Shown here piece by piece: positions 52,698-62,785 of a stretch of DNA of 64,000 bases. The stretch spans positions 868,001-932,000 of the forward strand of contig NZ_CP102275.1 of NCBI RefSeq assembly GCF_025149465.1. Direction: 5' to 3'. The notes below the pieces were generated by a model that had not been told where the DNA came from, did not search any database, and worked only from the letters and a program-made list of their open reading frames with translations. The translations under genes were made by a program, and so were the position numbers. Source of the stretch: Thomasclavelia spiroformis DSM 1552 (GTDB taxonomy: Bacteria; Bacillota_I; Bacilli_A; Erysipelotrichales; Coprobacillaceae). Positions within the stretch are counted from its first letter, which is position 1, and every line of letters starts with the position of its first letter.

Positions 52698-55427
52698 ATG
52701 AATTACAAAGACACATTATTAATGCCAAAGACTGACTTTGAGATGCGAGGAAATCTTCCTAAAAAAGAACCAGGTTATGTAAGTCGTTGGCAAGAGACAA
52801 ACATGTATGAAAAAGTTATTAAACAAAATGAAGGTAAGGATAGTTTTGTTTTTCATGATGGTCCACCATATGCAAATGGAAATATGCATATGGGACATAT
52901 GTTAAACAAAGTTATTAAAGACGTTATTTGTCGATACAATAATATGGAAGGGCGTTATACACCATTTATTCCAGGATGGGATACTCATGGACTCCCAATT
53001 GAAAATGCAATTCAAAAATTAGGTGTAAATCGTAAAGAAATGTCAACTGCGGCATTTAGAGAGAAATGTGATGCTTATGCTCATGAACAAGTAAATAAGC
53101 AAATGGAACAATTAATTAGAATGGGAACATTTGCTGATTATAAACATCCATATTTAACATTATTGCCTGAATTTGAAGCAAATCAAATTGATGTATTTGC
53201 AAAAATGGCAATGGATGGTTTGATTTTTAAAGGATTAAAACCAGTTTATTGGTCGCCATCAAGTGAATCAGCTTTAGCTGAAGCAGAAATTGAATATCAT
53301 GATATTAAAAGTCCAACTATTTTTGTTAAGTTCCAAGTAAAAGATGGTAAGGGTATTTTAGATAATGATACATATTTTGTTATCTGGACAACAACACCTT
53401 GGACAATTCCTGCTAACCTTGCAATCTGTTTGAATGAAACATATGACTATGCATTAGTTGAAACAAATAAAGGGAAATTGATTGTTTTAGAAGAGTTAGT
53501 TGATTCATTGATGGAAAAATTTGAAATTGATGAATATCAAGTAAGTAATCATTTCAAAGGAAAAGAATTAGAGATGATTACTTGTAAACATCCATTATAT
53601 GATCGTGAATCATTAGTTATTTTAGGTGATCATGTTACTGCTGAAGCTGGAACTGGGTGCGTTCATACAGCACCTGGATTTGGGGCAGATGACTTTTATG
53701 TTGGTCAAAAATATGGTTTACCAGCATATTGTAATGTAGATGAACATGGTTGTATGATGAAAGACTGTGGTGAATGGTTAGAAGGACAATATGTTGATGA
53801 TGCTAATAAGACAGTAACAATGAAACTAGATGAGCTAGGAGTATTATTGAAATTAGAATTTATTACTCATAGTTATCCTCATGATTGGCGTACTAAAAAA
53901 CCAATTATTTTTAGAGCAACTGATCAATGGTTCTGTTCATTAGATAAAATTAGAGATAAATTATTAGCAGAAATCGATAGTGTTAATTGGTTAAATGAAT
54001 GGGGTCATATTCGTATTTATAATATGATTAAAGAACGTGGTGACTGGTGTATTTCACGTCAAAGATCTTGGGGTGTACCAATTCCAATTATCTATTGTGA
54101 AGATGGAACTCCAATTATGGAAGAAAAAGTATTTAAACATATTTCTGATTTATTTAGAAAACATGGTTCAAATGTTTGGTTTGAATTAGATGAAAAAGAT
54201 TTATTACCTGAAGGCTATACAAATGAACATTCACCTAACGGTATCTTTAAAAAAGAAAAAGATATTATGGATGTTTGGTTTGATTCAGGATCAAGTCATA
54301 CTGGGTGTATGAAAGAACGTGGTTATCCATATCCTGTAGATTTATATTTTGAAGGTAGTGATCAATATCGTGGATGGTTCAATTCATCTTTAATTATAGG
54401 TACCGCAGCTCATGGCAAAGCACCATATAAAACAGTGTTATCACATGGATTTGTTTTAGATGGTAAAGGTAATAAGATGTCTAAATCATTAGGAAATACA
54501 GTTGATCCAATTAAGTTGGTAAATCAGTATGGAGCTGATATTGTAAGATTGTGGGCAACTTCAGTAGCATACCAACAAGATGTTCGTATTAGTGATGAAA
54601 TCATGAAACAAATTTCTGAAAACTATCGTAAAATTAGAAATACAATGCGTTTTGTTTTAGGGAATTTAAATGATTTTAAACAAAGTGATTTAGTTGCTGT
54701 TAATGATTTAACTGATGTTGATAAGTATATGTTAGTTGAGTTAAATAATTTAATTGATGGATATCATCAAGCATATGATAATTATGATTTTGCTGATGCA
54801 AATCAACAAATTTTAAATTATTTTACTAATGTATTAAGTTCTTTCTATATGGATTTTACAAAAGATATTTTATATATTGAAAAAGCTGATAGTTTACGTC
54901 GTAGACAAGTGCAAACTGTATTATATTATCATGCTAAAGCAATGATGAAATTAATTTCTCCAGTGTTAGTATTTACAGCCGAAGAATTGCATGATCATTT
55001 CCACTGTGATGAAAATAAAGCTGAATCTATTTTCTTAGAACCAAATGTTGAAAAGGTTGTAATTGAAAATAGTGATGAAATTAAATCATATTTTGATCGT
55101 TTCTTATTGTTACGTAAAGATGTATTAAAAGTGTTAGAAACTTTAAGAAATGATAAAGTAATTAAATCTAATATGGAAGCTAAAGTATTTATTTCTTTAA
55201 AAGATGAATTTAAAGATATGGCTAAATTAGCTGATGATTTAAAACAATTATTTATTGTTGCAAAAGTTGAATTAGTGGAAAATAATTCATTAGAAGAATT
55301 TGATAGTGCTTATATTAAAGCTGAAAAATTCAATGGTCATCAATGCCCACGTTGCTGGAATTATTTTGATGAAGATGAAATGAATGGCGAAGTATGTTGC
55401 CGTTGTCATGATGTAATTAATGGTTAA
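52698..55427 (+). CDS. ileS: Isoleucyl-tRNA synthetase IleS
   Basis: The frame opens inside the T-box, but ATG 52698 (MNYKDTLLMPKTDF) follows TGGAGG and is the true start (909 residues). Class I motifs are DGPPYANGNMHMGH (HIGH) and GNKMSKSLGN (KMSKS). The editing domain shows TTTPWTIPANLA and HTAPGFGADDF. The C-terminal zinc finger has CPRCW and CCRCH. It charges tRNA-Ile and is controlled by the T-box upstream. Confidence 0.97.
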   Translation: MNYKDTLLMPKTDFEMRGNLPKKEPGYVSRWQETNMYEKVIKQNEGKDSFVFHDGPPYANGNMHMGHMLNKVIKDVICRYNNMEGRYTPFIPGWDTHGLPIENAIQKLGVNRKEMSTAAFREKCDAYAHEQVNKQMEQLIRMGTFADYKHPYLTLLPEFEANQIDVFAKMAMDGLIFKGLKPVYWSPSSESALAEAEIEYHDIKSPTIFVKFQVKDGKGILDNDTYFVIWTTTPWTIPANLAICLNETYDYALVETNKGKLIVLEELVDSLMEKFEIDEYQVSNHFKGKELEMITCKHPLYDRESLVILGDHVTAEAGTGCVHTAPGFGADDFYVGQKYGLPAYCNVDEHGCMMKDCGEWLEGQYVDDANKTVTMKLDELGVLLKLEFITHSYPHDWRTKKPIIFRATDQWFCSLDKIRDKLLAEIDSVNWLNEWGHIRIYNMIKERGDWCISRQRSWGVPIPIIYCEDGTPIMEEKVFKHISDLFRKHGSNVWFELDEKDLLPEGYTNEHSPNGIFKKEKDIMDVWFDSGSSHTGCMKERGYPYPVDLYFEGSDQYRGWFNSSLIIGTAAHGKAPYKTVLSHGFVLDGKGNKMSKSLGNTVDPIKLVNQYGADIVRLWATSVAYQQDVRISDEIMKQISENYRKIRNTMRFVLGNLNDFKQSDLVAVNDLTDVDKYMLVELNNLIDGYHQAYDNYDFADANQQILNYFTNVLSSFYMDFTKDILYIEKADSLRRRQVQTVLYYHAKAMMKLISPVLVFTAEELHDHFHCDENKAESIFLEPNVEKVVIENSDEIKSYFDRFLLLRKDVLKVLETLRNDKVIKSNMEAKVFISLKDEFKDMAKLADDLKQLFIVAKVELVENNSLEEFDSAYIKAEKFNGHQCPRCWNYFDEDEMNGEVCCRCHDVING

Positions 55428-55431
55428 TAGA

Positions 55432-55468
55432 AAATATCCAAGATGTATGATTTATCTTGGATATTTTT
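55432..55468. terminator. Strong terminator after ileS, possibly bidirectional
   Basis: AAATATCCAAGAT (55432-55444) pairs perfectly with ATCTTGGATATTT (55454-55466) around a nine-base loop, with T-rich sequence after it on the plus strand. Confidence 0.85.
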
Positions 55469-55470
55469 AA

Positions 55471-55892
55471 TTATTTTGTTCTTTTTTTTAGTTTTTTGAA
55501 TTTATTTTTGGTGTTTTTTCGAGTATAAGGAGAAATGATATTTTTTTCTCTAAGCCAGCGATTGATTGTTGTATCACTAATAGTGTAACCAAATTTATCT
55601 TTTATAATTTGACAAAAATAAGTATAGTTGGTATTTAAATATTCATTAATATAAAGATTAACAATTTTATTTTTTGTTTCTTGAGAAATAGTAGTACTTG
55701 GCATTTTACCGCGATTACCATGGATAAATCCTGCTTTACCTTGATTTTTATATCGAGCAATCATTCTATCAATTGTTCTTAAACTGCAGTTTAATTTAGT
55801 TGCAGCTTTTTTTTATTACCACCTGTTTCCACAAGTTTTTTTATAGTTGTATATTTTTTTAGTTCATCTTCTCTTAATTCAATTTTTTTCAT
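55471..55892 (-). pseudogene. Truncated ISNCY/IS1202-like transposase: N-terminal HTH only, frame broken at an A-run
   Basis: From ATG 55892 (after GGAGG), the minus strand reads MKKIELREDELKKYTTIKKL, then VETGGNKKK. It shifts frame at a run of eight A in AAAAAAAAG, and continues as AATKLNCSLRTIDRMIARYK, GKAGFIHGNRGKMPS and ISDTTINRWLREKNI. It ends in a basic tail at 55471. This is the helix-turn-helix part of transposases whose DDE domain should follow, and that domain is missing. The A-run ends in A-AAA-AAG, a sequence that supports -1 slippage in some transposases, so the break could have been programmed. Confidence 0.78.
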
Positions 55893-55940
55893 AATAACCT
55901 CCAGTGTGTATGAATTTTAGTTTATCATATTTTTTTTTAA

Positions 55941-55962
55941 ATGTCTCATAAAATTGAGACAT
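55941..55962. repeat. Perfect inverted repeat upstream of the transposase remnant
   Basis: ATGTCTCA (55941-55948) and TGAGACAT (55955-55962) surround TAAAAT. It lies about 50 bases 5' of the transposase remnant's start, where an element end would be expected. Confidence 0.5.
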
Positions 55963-55998
55963 TATTATTAACGAGTTAAATAAAATTAACAAATTACA

Positions 55999-56013
55999 TA
56001 GAAAACGCTTGCA
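55999..56013 (+). promoter_or_regulatory. cre-like site in the promoter region of the GH20 gene
   Basis: TAGAAAACGCTTGCA matches the CcpA cre consensus except for one T. It is followed by TATAAA at 56018-56023, a probable -10. Carbon catabolite control of a glycan-degrading enzyme is plausible. Confidence 0.45.
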
Positions 56014-56150
56014 TATGTATAAAGTTTATGAAACAATTAAAATGAAATTAAAATATGAATACACTAGCAATAATATTTTATAGATATGTGGGATATTTGT
56101 TAGAGTAAAATGTTTGATTTCATTCAATTAAGTTGAAAGGAGGAAAAAAT

Positions 56151-59100
56151 TTGAAAGGAAAGGAAAGAATAGCTAAGCGTGCATTTAAGGTTTTAGTTGC
56201 TGCTACAATGGTAGTTACTAGCACACAGTTTGGAAGTTTTGCAGTACAAGCCGAAGTAGAAAGACAAAATTTTGCTTTGAATCAAGAGGCTAGTGCTAAC
56301 TATGAAGATTCAGCTCATGGCTTTGACGCTGAAAAAGCATTCGACGGGAATGATGAACTTTCATCACGCTGGGCAGCTAAAGAAGGGGAACGTACTGGTT
56401 GGTTGAGTGTTGATCTAGGTAGAGAACGTACATTTGATGAATTTAGAATCTTAGCTGAAAAAGATGCTCAAAAAATTGGAAAGTTCACAATTGAAGGTTC
56501 TCATGATGGAAACGTTTATGAAACAATTTTCCAATCAGAAGACAAAACAAATGATGGAGGGTATGATGTTGATTATACTGTAAAACTAAATGCTCCAGTA
56601 ACTTATCGTTATGTTAAGATTACTGTTGAATCATTAGTTGCAGGTGCATATCCTAGTTTATCTTTACGTGAATTTGAAGTTTTAGGGGATAAAGTCGCTG
56701 AAACTCCAATGAATGAAAATTTAGCTTTAAATAAAGCTGTTACAGCAAGCGCTGAATATGGATCAATGCCAGCATCTAATTTAACAGATGCCGACAAAGA
56801 TAGTCGTTGGTCAACAGAAAAAAATGCAACTCAATGGGCGTATGTTGATTTAGGACAAACATATGAAATGAACACATTTGCTATGATTTGGGAAAGTGCA
56901 AGCGTATATGCAAGTGATTATAATATTTATGTTTCTAATGATCCAAATAATTGGGGAGAAGCTGTTGTTAGTCGAAATGGGAATACATCAGCTAGTAGTA
57001 CTGAATTTTTACAAGCGCCTGTTTCGGGTCGTTATGTTAAATTAGAAGTGACAAAACAATATGGTTATCCAAGTGTATCTTGTCGTGATTTTGAAGTAAT
57101 GTTAACTGATGGTCAACAATTACCACAAGATCCTCAAGAAAATGTTGCATTAAATAAAGATGCTACATCAAGTTCAAATGAAACAAGTGGTCTAAATGCT
57201 TCAAAAGCATTTGATGGTGATCATACAACTAGAGATTCAAGATGGGCAAGTGCCTTAGGAAACGGACCACATTGGATCAGTGTTGATTTAGGTGAAGTAA
57301 GAAATATAAAAACAGTTCGTTTATTCTGGGAAACTAGAAAAGCAACAGATTATGAAATCCAAGTATCTAGCACTGGTGAAGAAGATTCATGGCAAACAGT
57401 TAAACATATTGAATCACGTCCTGCAATTAAAACTGATCGTATTGTTTTAGATGAAGTTGTACGTGCGCAATATGTACGTTTAATGGTTAATGATTTTACT
57501 GCACAAGATCCAGATGGAGGAGTAGAATGGAATAATATTTCACTGTATGAAATGGAAGTATACGGAGGAATAATTGAAGATAGTGCTAGTGATATCGCTA
57601 ACCAAATTACAATTGAAGAACCTCAAAAAGGCGATACTGAGTTAGTTGTAAACTATCCAGAAACTGATAAATATCTTGTTGAATACAATGGTACTGATTT
57701 TGAACAAGTGGTTGATGAAAATTTACATATTTATCAACCAATTGTAGATAAAGTTGTAAAAGTATCATTTAAAATCACAGATAAAGAAACAAATGAATAT
57801 GAATTCAAAGAAATTGGTATTACAATTCCTGGTAAATATCAACAAGAAGAAACTGATAATCCTGCACCAGTAATTCTACCTGAATTAGCTGAATGGAAAG
57901 GATTTGAAGGTAATTTCACAGTTCTTCCTACATCAAGAATTGTATATAGTAATGCTGATTTAAAAGCTGCAGCAGAAGCTATGGCTGAAGATTATGAATT
58001 ACTTACTGGAAAAGCAATCAGTGTTGTTCAAGGTGATCAACCTCAAGCTGGAGACTTCTACTTCGTCCAAACTACAGACACATCAAAAGGTCTAATGGAA
58101 GAAGGATATATCATGGAAGTTGATGATGTAATTACAGTTACGTCAGAAACTAAAACAGGTGCTTATTGGGCAACTAGAACTATCTTACAAGCTTTAAAAC
58201 AAAGTGATTACACTACAATTGCTAAAGGTGAAACAAGAGATTATCCACTTTATGAAGTACGTGGATTTATTATGGATGTAGCTCGTAAGACATTTACTTT
58301 AGATTATTTAAAACAACTTGTTAAAGAAATGTCATGGTATAAAATGAATGACTTCCAAGTTCATTTAAATGACAATTTAATTCCATTGGAATATTATTCA
58401 CAAAATGGAATGGATCCTATGGATGCTTATTCTGCATTCCGTTTGGAATCTGATATTAAAAAAGGTGGAAATAACGGACTTAACCAAGCTGATTTAACAA
58501 GTACTGATTTATTCTATACTAAAGATGAATTCCGTGAATTTATTAAAGATTCAAGAGAATTAGGTGTTAATATTGTTCCTGAAATTGATACACCTGCTCA
58601 CTCATTAGCTTTAACAAAAGTTCGTCCTGATTTACGTAATGGTACATATGGGCGTGAAAACGATCATTTGAATTTAGTTAGTAAATATAATGAAAGTTTA
58701 GAATTTGTACAATCAATTTTTTCAGAATATATGACTGAAGAAAATCCAGTATTTGATAGTCAAACAACTGTACATATTGGTGCTGATGAATATAACGCCT
58801 CTTCTCAAGCATATCGTAAATTCGTTAATGATATGTTAGACTTTGTTGAAGGAACTGGTCGTAAAGCCAGAGTTTGGGGAAGCTTTACTCAAGCTAGCCA
58901 AGGTGAAGATATCGATGCTGAAGGTGTAGAAATTAATTTATGGAACTTTGGTTATGCTAATATGGATCAAATGTATGAAGATGGATTTGATTTAATTAAC
59001 TGTAATGATGGAAATTATTATATTGTTCCAAATGCCGGTTATTACTATGACTATTTAAGTGATTCAACAATGTACAACCTTGATATCAACACTATTAGCG

Positions 59101-61694
59101 GTGTAACAATACCTGCTGGTGATGATCAAATGAAAGGTGGAGCTTTTGCTGTATGGAATGACATGACTGACTACTTAGATAATGGAGTTAGTGAATATGA
59201 TGTATATGATCGTATTGAACGTGGATTACCATTATTTGCAGCAAAACTTTGGGGTAAAGGTGACATGAACCTTGAAGAAGCAAAAGCTACTTCTGATTCT
59301 TTAGGTGATGCCCCAGGTACTAATTTTGGATATGAAGTAGAAAGTAAAGAAGATGCTATTTTAAATATGCCAATGGATGAATATGAAGATACATCTGCAA
59401 ATGACCATCAAATTGAACAAGGTGTTAATGCTCAAATTGAAACAGTTGATTTCAAAAATGCATTAAGATTAAATGGTGGTCAAAGCTATATTTCTACTGA
59501 TTTAGAAACTGTAGGATTGGGTAATGATTTACGTGTAAAAGTAAAGAGAACATCTGATTCAACAGAAGAACAAATTTTATTTGAAAGTCCTTATGGAAAT
59601 ATCAAAGCTGTTCAAAAAGATACAGGAAAAGTTGGTTTCTCAAGAGAAAGATTTGATTTTTCATTTAACTATACACTTCCAGTTAATGAATGGGTTGAAT
59701 TAGAATTTAAGAACCAACAAAATAGAATCTCTCTATATGTTAACGGTGAATTAGTAGATACATTAGGAGATGATGAAAGAATTGAAGGAAGACCAATGTT
59801 AGCAACAACAATGTTCCCAATTCAAACAATCGGTAGCAAAACAAATGCTTTCATTGGATATGTTGATGATTTACGTTTAGGTAAAAATGATACATTTGCT
59901 TCAACAATGGCACTTGATTATGCAATCTGGAATGGTGAAGCTGTATTAACTAATATGGCTAATGAACAATTACGTACAGTTATTGATGAAGCTAAATCAG
60001 TTTTAACTGAATATGCACCTTCAAAAGCTACAGTTGATTCATATGTAAGTCAAATTAATGATTTATTATCTCAAATGGATTATAAAAAAGCTGATTATAG
60101 TAGATTAAATGCTTATTTAGCACTTACTAAAGATTTAAGTGAATTTACTGATGAAAGTGTTGCAAGTGTGAATCAAGTAATAGAAGGTATTCGTTTAAAT
60201 CTTCCAGTTCAATTACAAAGTACAGTTGATGCTTATGAAAAAGCATTAGTACAAGCTCTTGATAATCTTGAACTTAAAGATAAAACAGATCCTAATTTAG
60301 TTGATTCTTCTAAATTAACTGCTACTGCATCAAGTTATCAACAAGATGGATCAAATCCATCAAATGTACTTGATGGTTCAACTTCAACTATGTGGCATTC
60401 AGCATGGAATATTACAACAATGCCTCATTACATTGATTTAGAAATTGATGAAAGTACAGAAATAAAAGGACTCATTTATACTCCTCGTCAATCAGGAAGC
60501 AATGGTAACTTATTAGAATACCAAATCCAAGTAAGTGATAATGGTGTGGATTATGAAACAATTGCAACTGGAACATTAGAAAATAATGCGCAAGCTAAAA
60601 CAATTAATTTTGCTCCAGTTACAACAAAACATGTACGTTTAGTTTATGTAAGAGCTGTAAATAACAATGCCTCAGCTTCAGAAATCAGTTTAATTCAAGC
60701 TAAGGTAAATCCTGATATTGAAGGATTACAAGCAATAATTGATAATGCTAAATCAATGAGTAATGTTGGATATACTGATGAAACATGGACAGCATTCCAA
60801 GATGTAATTAAAGAAGCAGAAGCTCTAGTTAATTTGGAAAATCCAGGTGCTAATGAAGTAGAAGCAATGAAACAAACAATTGCTTCAAGCATTGTTGCAC
60901 TTCGTCTTAGCGAAGAAGAACTAGTAGTTGCTGATAAAACAGCATTACAAATTGCAGTTGATTTAGCTGATAAAGTAACTGATAAAGATTTAGAAAATGT
61001 AGTTCCTGTAGTTGCAGAAGAATTTAAAGCAGCATTACAAGAAGCAAAAGAAATTTTAGCTGATGAAACAGCTAGTCAAGAAGATGTTAATGCATCATTT
61101 GATCGACTTGCAAGTGTAATGCAAAAACTAGAATTCTACAAAGGGGATAAAACAGCATTAAAAGCATTTATTGATGATGTAAGTAATTTAGATTCAACTA
61201 AATACTCAACAGATACATGGGCAGCATTTGAAAAAGAATTAAATGAAGCAATTGCTGTATATGAAGATTTAAATGCAATGCAAGAAGAAGTAAATAATGC
61301 ACATAAAGAATTAGTAACAGCATTCTTGAACTTAAGATTAATTCCAGATAAGAGTTTATTAGAAGAATTAATCAATAAGGCAGAAGGATTAAATAGTACA
61401 AACTATACAAAAGCAACATTTGATGGATTAAAAGATGCATTAAATGAAGCAAAAGCAGTATTTAATGATCCAAATGCAACACAAGAACAAGTAAATAATG
61501 CAAAAGATGTATTAGAAAAAGCAATCAATAGCTTAGAAGTAATTACAACAGTAGATAACACACCAAGTACACCGGTAGACAATGGTGATACTACAAGTGT
61601 TAAAACTGGCGATACTACAAACTTATGGTATTCACTTGCTACTTTAACACTTGCATCAGTTGCATTATATGGAAGTAAAAAAAGAAAAAAATAA
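56151..61694 (+). CDS. Cell-wall-anchored GH20 hexosaminidase/lacto-N-biosidase-like protein with F5/8C and FIVAR modules
   Basis: TTG 56151 follows AAAGGAGG at 56136-56143; the TTG at 56133 precedes that site. A signal peptide runs to about VQA (residue 34). Three F5/8 type C (CBM32) domains cover ~40-480. A GH20 domain covers ~580-1080 with RGFIMDVARKTFTLDYL and the catalytic Asp-Glu in VHIGADEY. A LamG-like domain (~1085-1240), a fourth F5/8C (~1375-1505) and four FIVAR repeats (~1510-1780) follow. The end is SVKTGD, a helix and GSKKRKK: a sortase signal without the LPxTG leucine-proline. It probably trims mucin or milk-type glycans at the cell surface. Confidence 0.88.
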   Translation: MKGKERIAKRAFKVLVAATMVVTSTQFGSFAVQAEVERQNFALNQEASANYEDSAHGFDAEKAFDGNDELSSRWAAKEGERTGWLSVDLGRERTFDEFRILAEKDAQKIGKFTIEGSHDGNVYETIFQSEDKTNDGGYDVDYTVKLNAPVTYRYVKITVESLVAGAYPSLSLREFEVLGDKVAETPMNENLALNKAVTASAEYGSMPASNLTDADKDSRWSTEKNATQWAYVDLGQTYEMNTFAMIWESASVYASDYNIYVSNDPNNWGEAVVSRNGNTSASSTEFLQAPVSGRYVKLEVTKQYGYPSVSCRDFEVMLTDGQQLPQDPQENVALNKDATSSSNETSGLNASKAFDGDHTTRDSRWASALGNGPHWISVDLGEVRNIKTVRLFWETRKATDYEIQVSSTGEEDSWQTVKHIESRPAIKTDRIVLDEVVRAQYVRLMVNDFTAQDPDGGVEWNNISLYEMEVYGGIIEDSASDIANQITIEEPQKGDTELVVNYPETDKYLVEYNGTDFEQVVDENLHIYQPIVDKVVKVSFKITDKETNEYEFKEIGITIPGKYQQEETDNPAPVILPELAEWKGFEGNFTVLPTSRIVYSNADLKAAAEAMAEDYELLTGKAISVVQGDQPQAGDFYFVQTTDTSKGLMEEGYIMEVDDVITVTSETKTGAYWATRTILQALKQSDYTTIAKGETRDYPLYEVRGFIMDVARKTFTLDYLKQLVKEMSWYKMNDFQVHLNDNLIPLEYYSQNGMDPMDAYSAFRLESDIKKGGNNGLNQADLTSTDLFYTKDEFREFIKDSRELGVNIVPEIDTPAHSLALTKVRPDLRNGTYGRENDHLNLVSKYNESLEFVQSIFSEYMTEENPVFDSQTTVHIGADEYNASSQAYRKFVNDMLDFVEGTGRKARVWGSFTQASQGEDIDAEGVEINLWNFGYANMDQMYEDGFDLINCNDGNYYIVPNAGYYYDYLSDSTMYNLDINTISGVTIPAGDDQMKGGAFAVWNDMTDYLDNGVSEYDVYDRIERGLPLFAAKLWGKGDMNLEEAKATSDSLGDAPGTNFGYEVESKEDAILNMPMDEYEDTSANDHQIEQGVNAQIETVDFKNALRLNGGQSYISTDLETVGLGNDLRVKVKRTSDSTEEQILFESPYGNIKAVQKDTGKVGFSRERFDFSFNYTLPVNEWVELEFKNQQNRISLYVNGELVDTLGDDERIEGRPMLATTMFPIQTIGSKTNAFIGYVDDLRLGKNDTFASTMALDYAIWNGEAVLTNMANEQLRTVIDEAKSVLTEYAPSKATVDSYVSQINDLLSQMDYKKADYSRLNAYLALTKDLSEFTDESVASVNQVIEGIRLNLPVQLQSTVDAYEKALVQALDNLELKDKTDPNLVDSSKLTATASSYQQDGSNPSNVLDGSTSTMWHSAWNITTMPHYIDLEIDESTEIKGLIYTPRQSGSNGNLLEYQIQVSDNGVDYETIATGTLENNAQAKTINFAPVTTKHVRLVYVRAVNNNASASEISLIQAKVNPDIEGLQAIIDNAKSMSNVGYTDETWTAFQDVIKEAEALVNLENPGANEVEAMKQTIASSIVALRLSEEELVVADKTALQIAVDLADKVTDKDLENVVPVVAEEFKAALQEAKEILADETASQEDVNASFDRLASVMQKLEFYKGDKTALKAFIDDVSNLDSTKYSTDTWAAFEKELNEAIAVYEDLNAMQEEVNNAHKELVTAFLNLRLIPDKSLLEELINKAEGLNSTNYTKATFDGLKDALNEAKAVFNDPNATQEQVNNAKDVLEKAINSLEVITTVDNTPSTPVDNGDTTSVKTGDTTNLWYSLATLTLASVALYGSKKRKK

Positions 61695-61725
61695 TAGTTA
61701 GTTAAAATAACTAAACTATTGAATT

Positions 61726-61758
61726 AAAGCTTACTGATGATTTTTCAGTAAGCTTTTT
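61726..61758 (+). terminator. Terminator after the GH20 gene
   Basis: AAAGCTTACTGA (61726-61737) pairs perfectly with TCAGTAAGCTTT (61745-61756) around TGATTTT, followed by TT and AT-rich sequence. Confidence 0.85.
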
Positions 61759-61832
61759 AATATTTATTCTTAATTAGTATTTGATATATTTAAAAGTAGG
61801 ATAGTAAAATATCAATTAATTAAAAATAAATA

Positions 61833-61861
61833 TTGTTGAAATATGTCGAAAATGCTAAAAT
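61833..61861 (+). promoter_or_regulatory. Promoter of the EamA transporter gene
   Basis: TTGTTG (61833-61838) and TAAAAT (61856-61861) are 17 bases apart, and TGC precedes the -10 as an extended element. Confidence 0.5.
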
Positions 61862-61888
61862 AAGTAGGTATGTATGGAGGTTAATATA

Positions 61889-62785
61889 GTGAGTGATAAA
61901 TTAAAGGGTTCGTTGCTACTAACATTAGCTGCAATGATTTGGGGAAGCTCTTTTATTGTAATGAAAAGTGCGGTAGATTTCTTAACCCCAAATGTTTTAT
62001 TATTTGTTAGATTTTCACTAGCAACAGTTATTATGGTTATCATGTTTTATAAACATGTTAAAAATACAAAATTAAAAGATTTAAAAGGGGGAATAGTCAC
62101 TGGAACTTGTTTGTTTCTTGCTTATTTGATTCAGACAATTGGATTAACAATGACAACCCCAGGTAAGAATGCATTTTTAACAGCTGTGTATTGTGCGATT
62201 GTTCCTTTTTTGGTTTGGATCTTTTATCATAAAAGGCCGGATAATTATAATTTTATGGCAGCTTTACTTTGTATTTTTGGTGTTGGCTTGGTCTCTTTGG
62301 ATGGTAATTTGTCAATGAATTTAGGAGATTTCTTAACCCTTATTGGTGGTATTTTTTATGCTTTGCATATTCTTGCAATCAAAAAATATTCACAAGAAAT
62401 GCATCCAATTAAATTAACTACTTTACAATTTGCAATGACAGCAATTTTAGCTTTTTTTGGTTCATTGTTTTTTGAAGACATTAGTTTAATTAAACAGATA
62501 GATAGCAGTATTATTTTACAAATCGGATATTTAGCATTTTTTGCTACTGCTGTTACTTTATTGTGTCAAAATATGGGTCAACATTTAGTTAGTGAATGTA
62601 ATGCAGCTATTTTACTTAGTTTAGAATCAGTTTTTGGTGTTGTTTTTTCGGTATTATTGTATGGTGAAGTTTTAAGTTTTAAAGTAGTTACAGGATTCGT
62701 TTTAATTTTTATGGCATTAATAATTTCAGAAACAAAATTATCATTTTTAAAAAGAGATGTTAAGGAAGGAGAATTGGATGTTTAA
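61889..62785 (+). CDS. EamA/DMT superfamily transporter
   Basis: GTG 61889 is chosen because TGGAGG (61875-61880) is at ideal distance; the ATG at 61874 overlaps that site. The 298 residues have ten hydrophobic helices in two EamA repeats: LLLTLAAMIWGSSFIVMKSA at the start and GDFLTLIGGIFYALHILAIKKY at the second repeat. The family exports metabolites such as amino acids; the substrate is unknown. It overlaps the next gene by eight bases. Confidence 0.88.
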   Translation: MSDKLKGSLLLTLAAMIWGSSFIVMKSAVDFLTPNVLLFVRFSLATVIMVIMFYKHVKNTKLKDLKGGIVTGTCLFLAYLIQTIGLTMTTPGKNAFLTAVYCAIVPFLVWIFYHKRPDNYNFMAALLCIFGVGLVSLDGNLSMNLGDFLTLIGGIFYALHILAIKKYSQEMHPIKLTTLQFAMTAILAFFGSLFFEDISLIKQIDSSIILQIGYLAFFATAVTLLCQNMGQHLVSECNAAILLSLESVFGVVFSVLLYGEVLSFKVVTGFVLIFMALIISETKLSFLKRDVKEGELDV

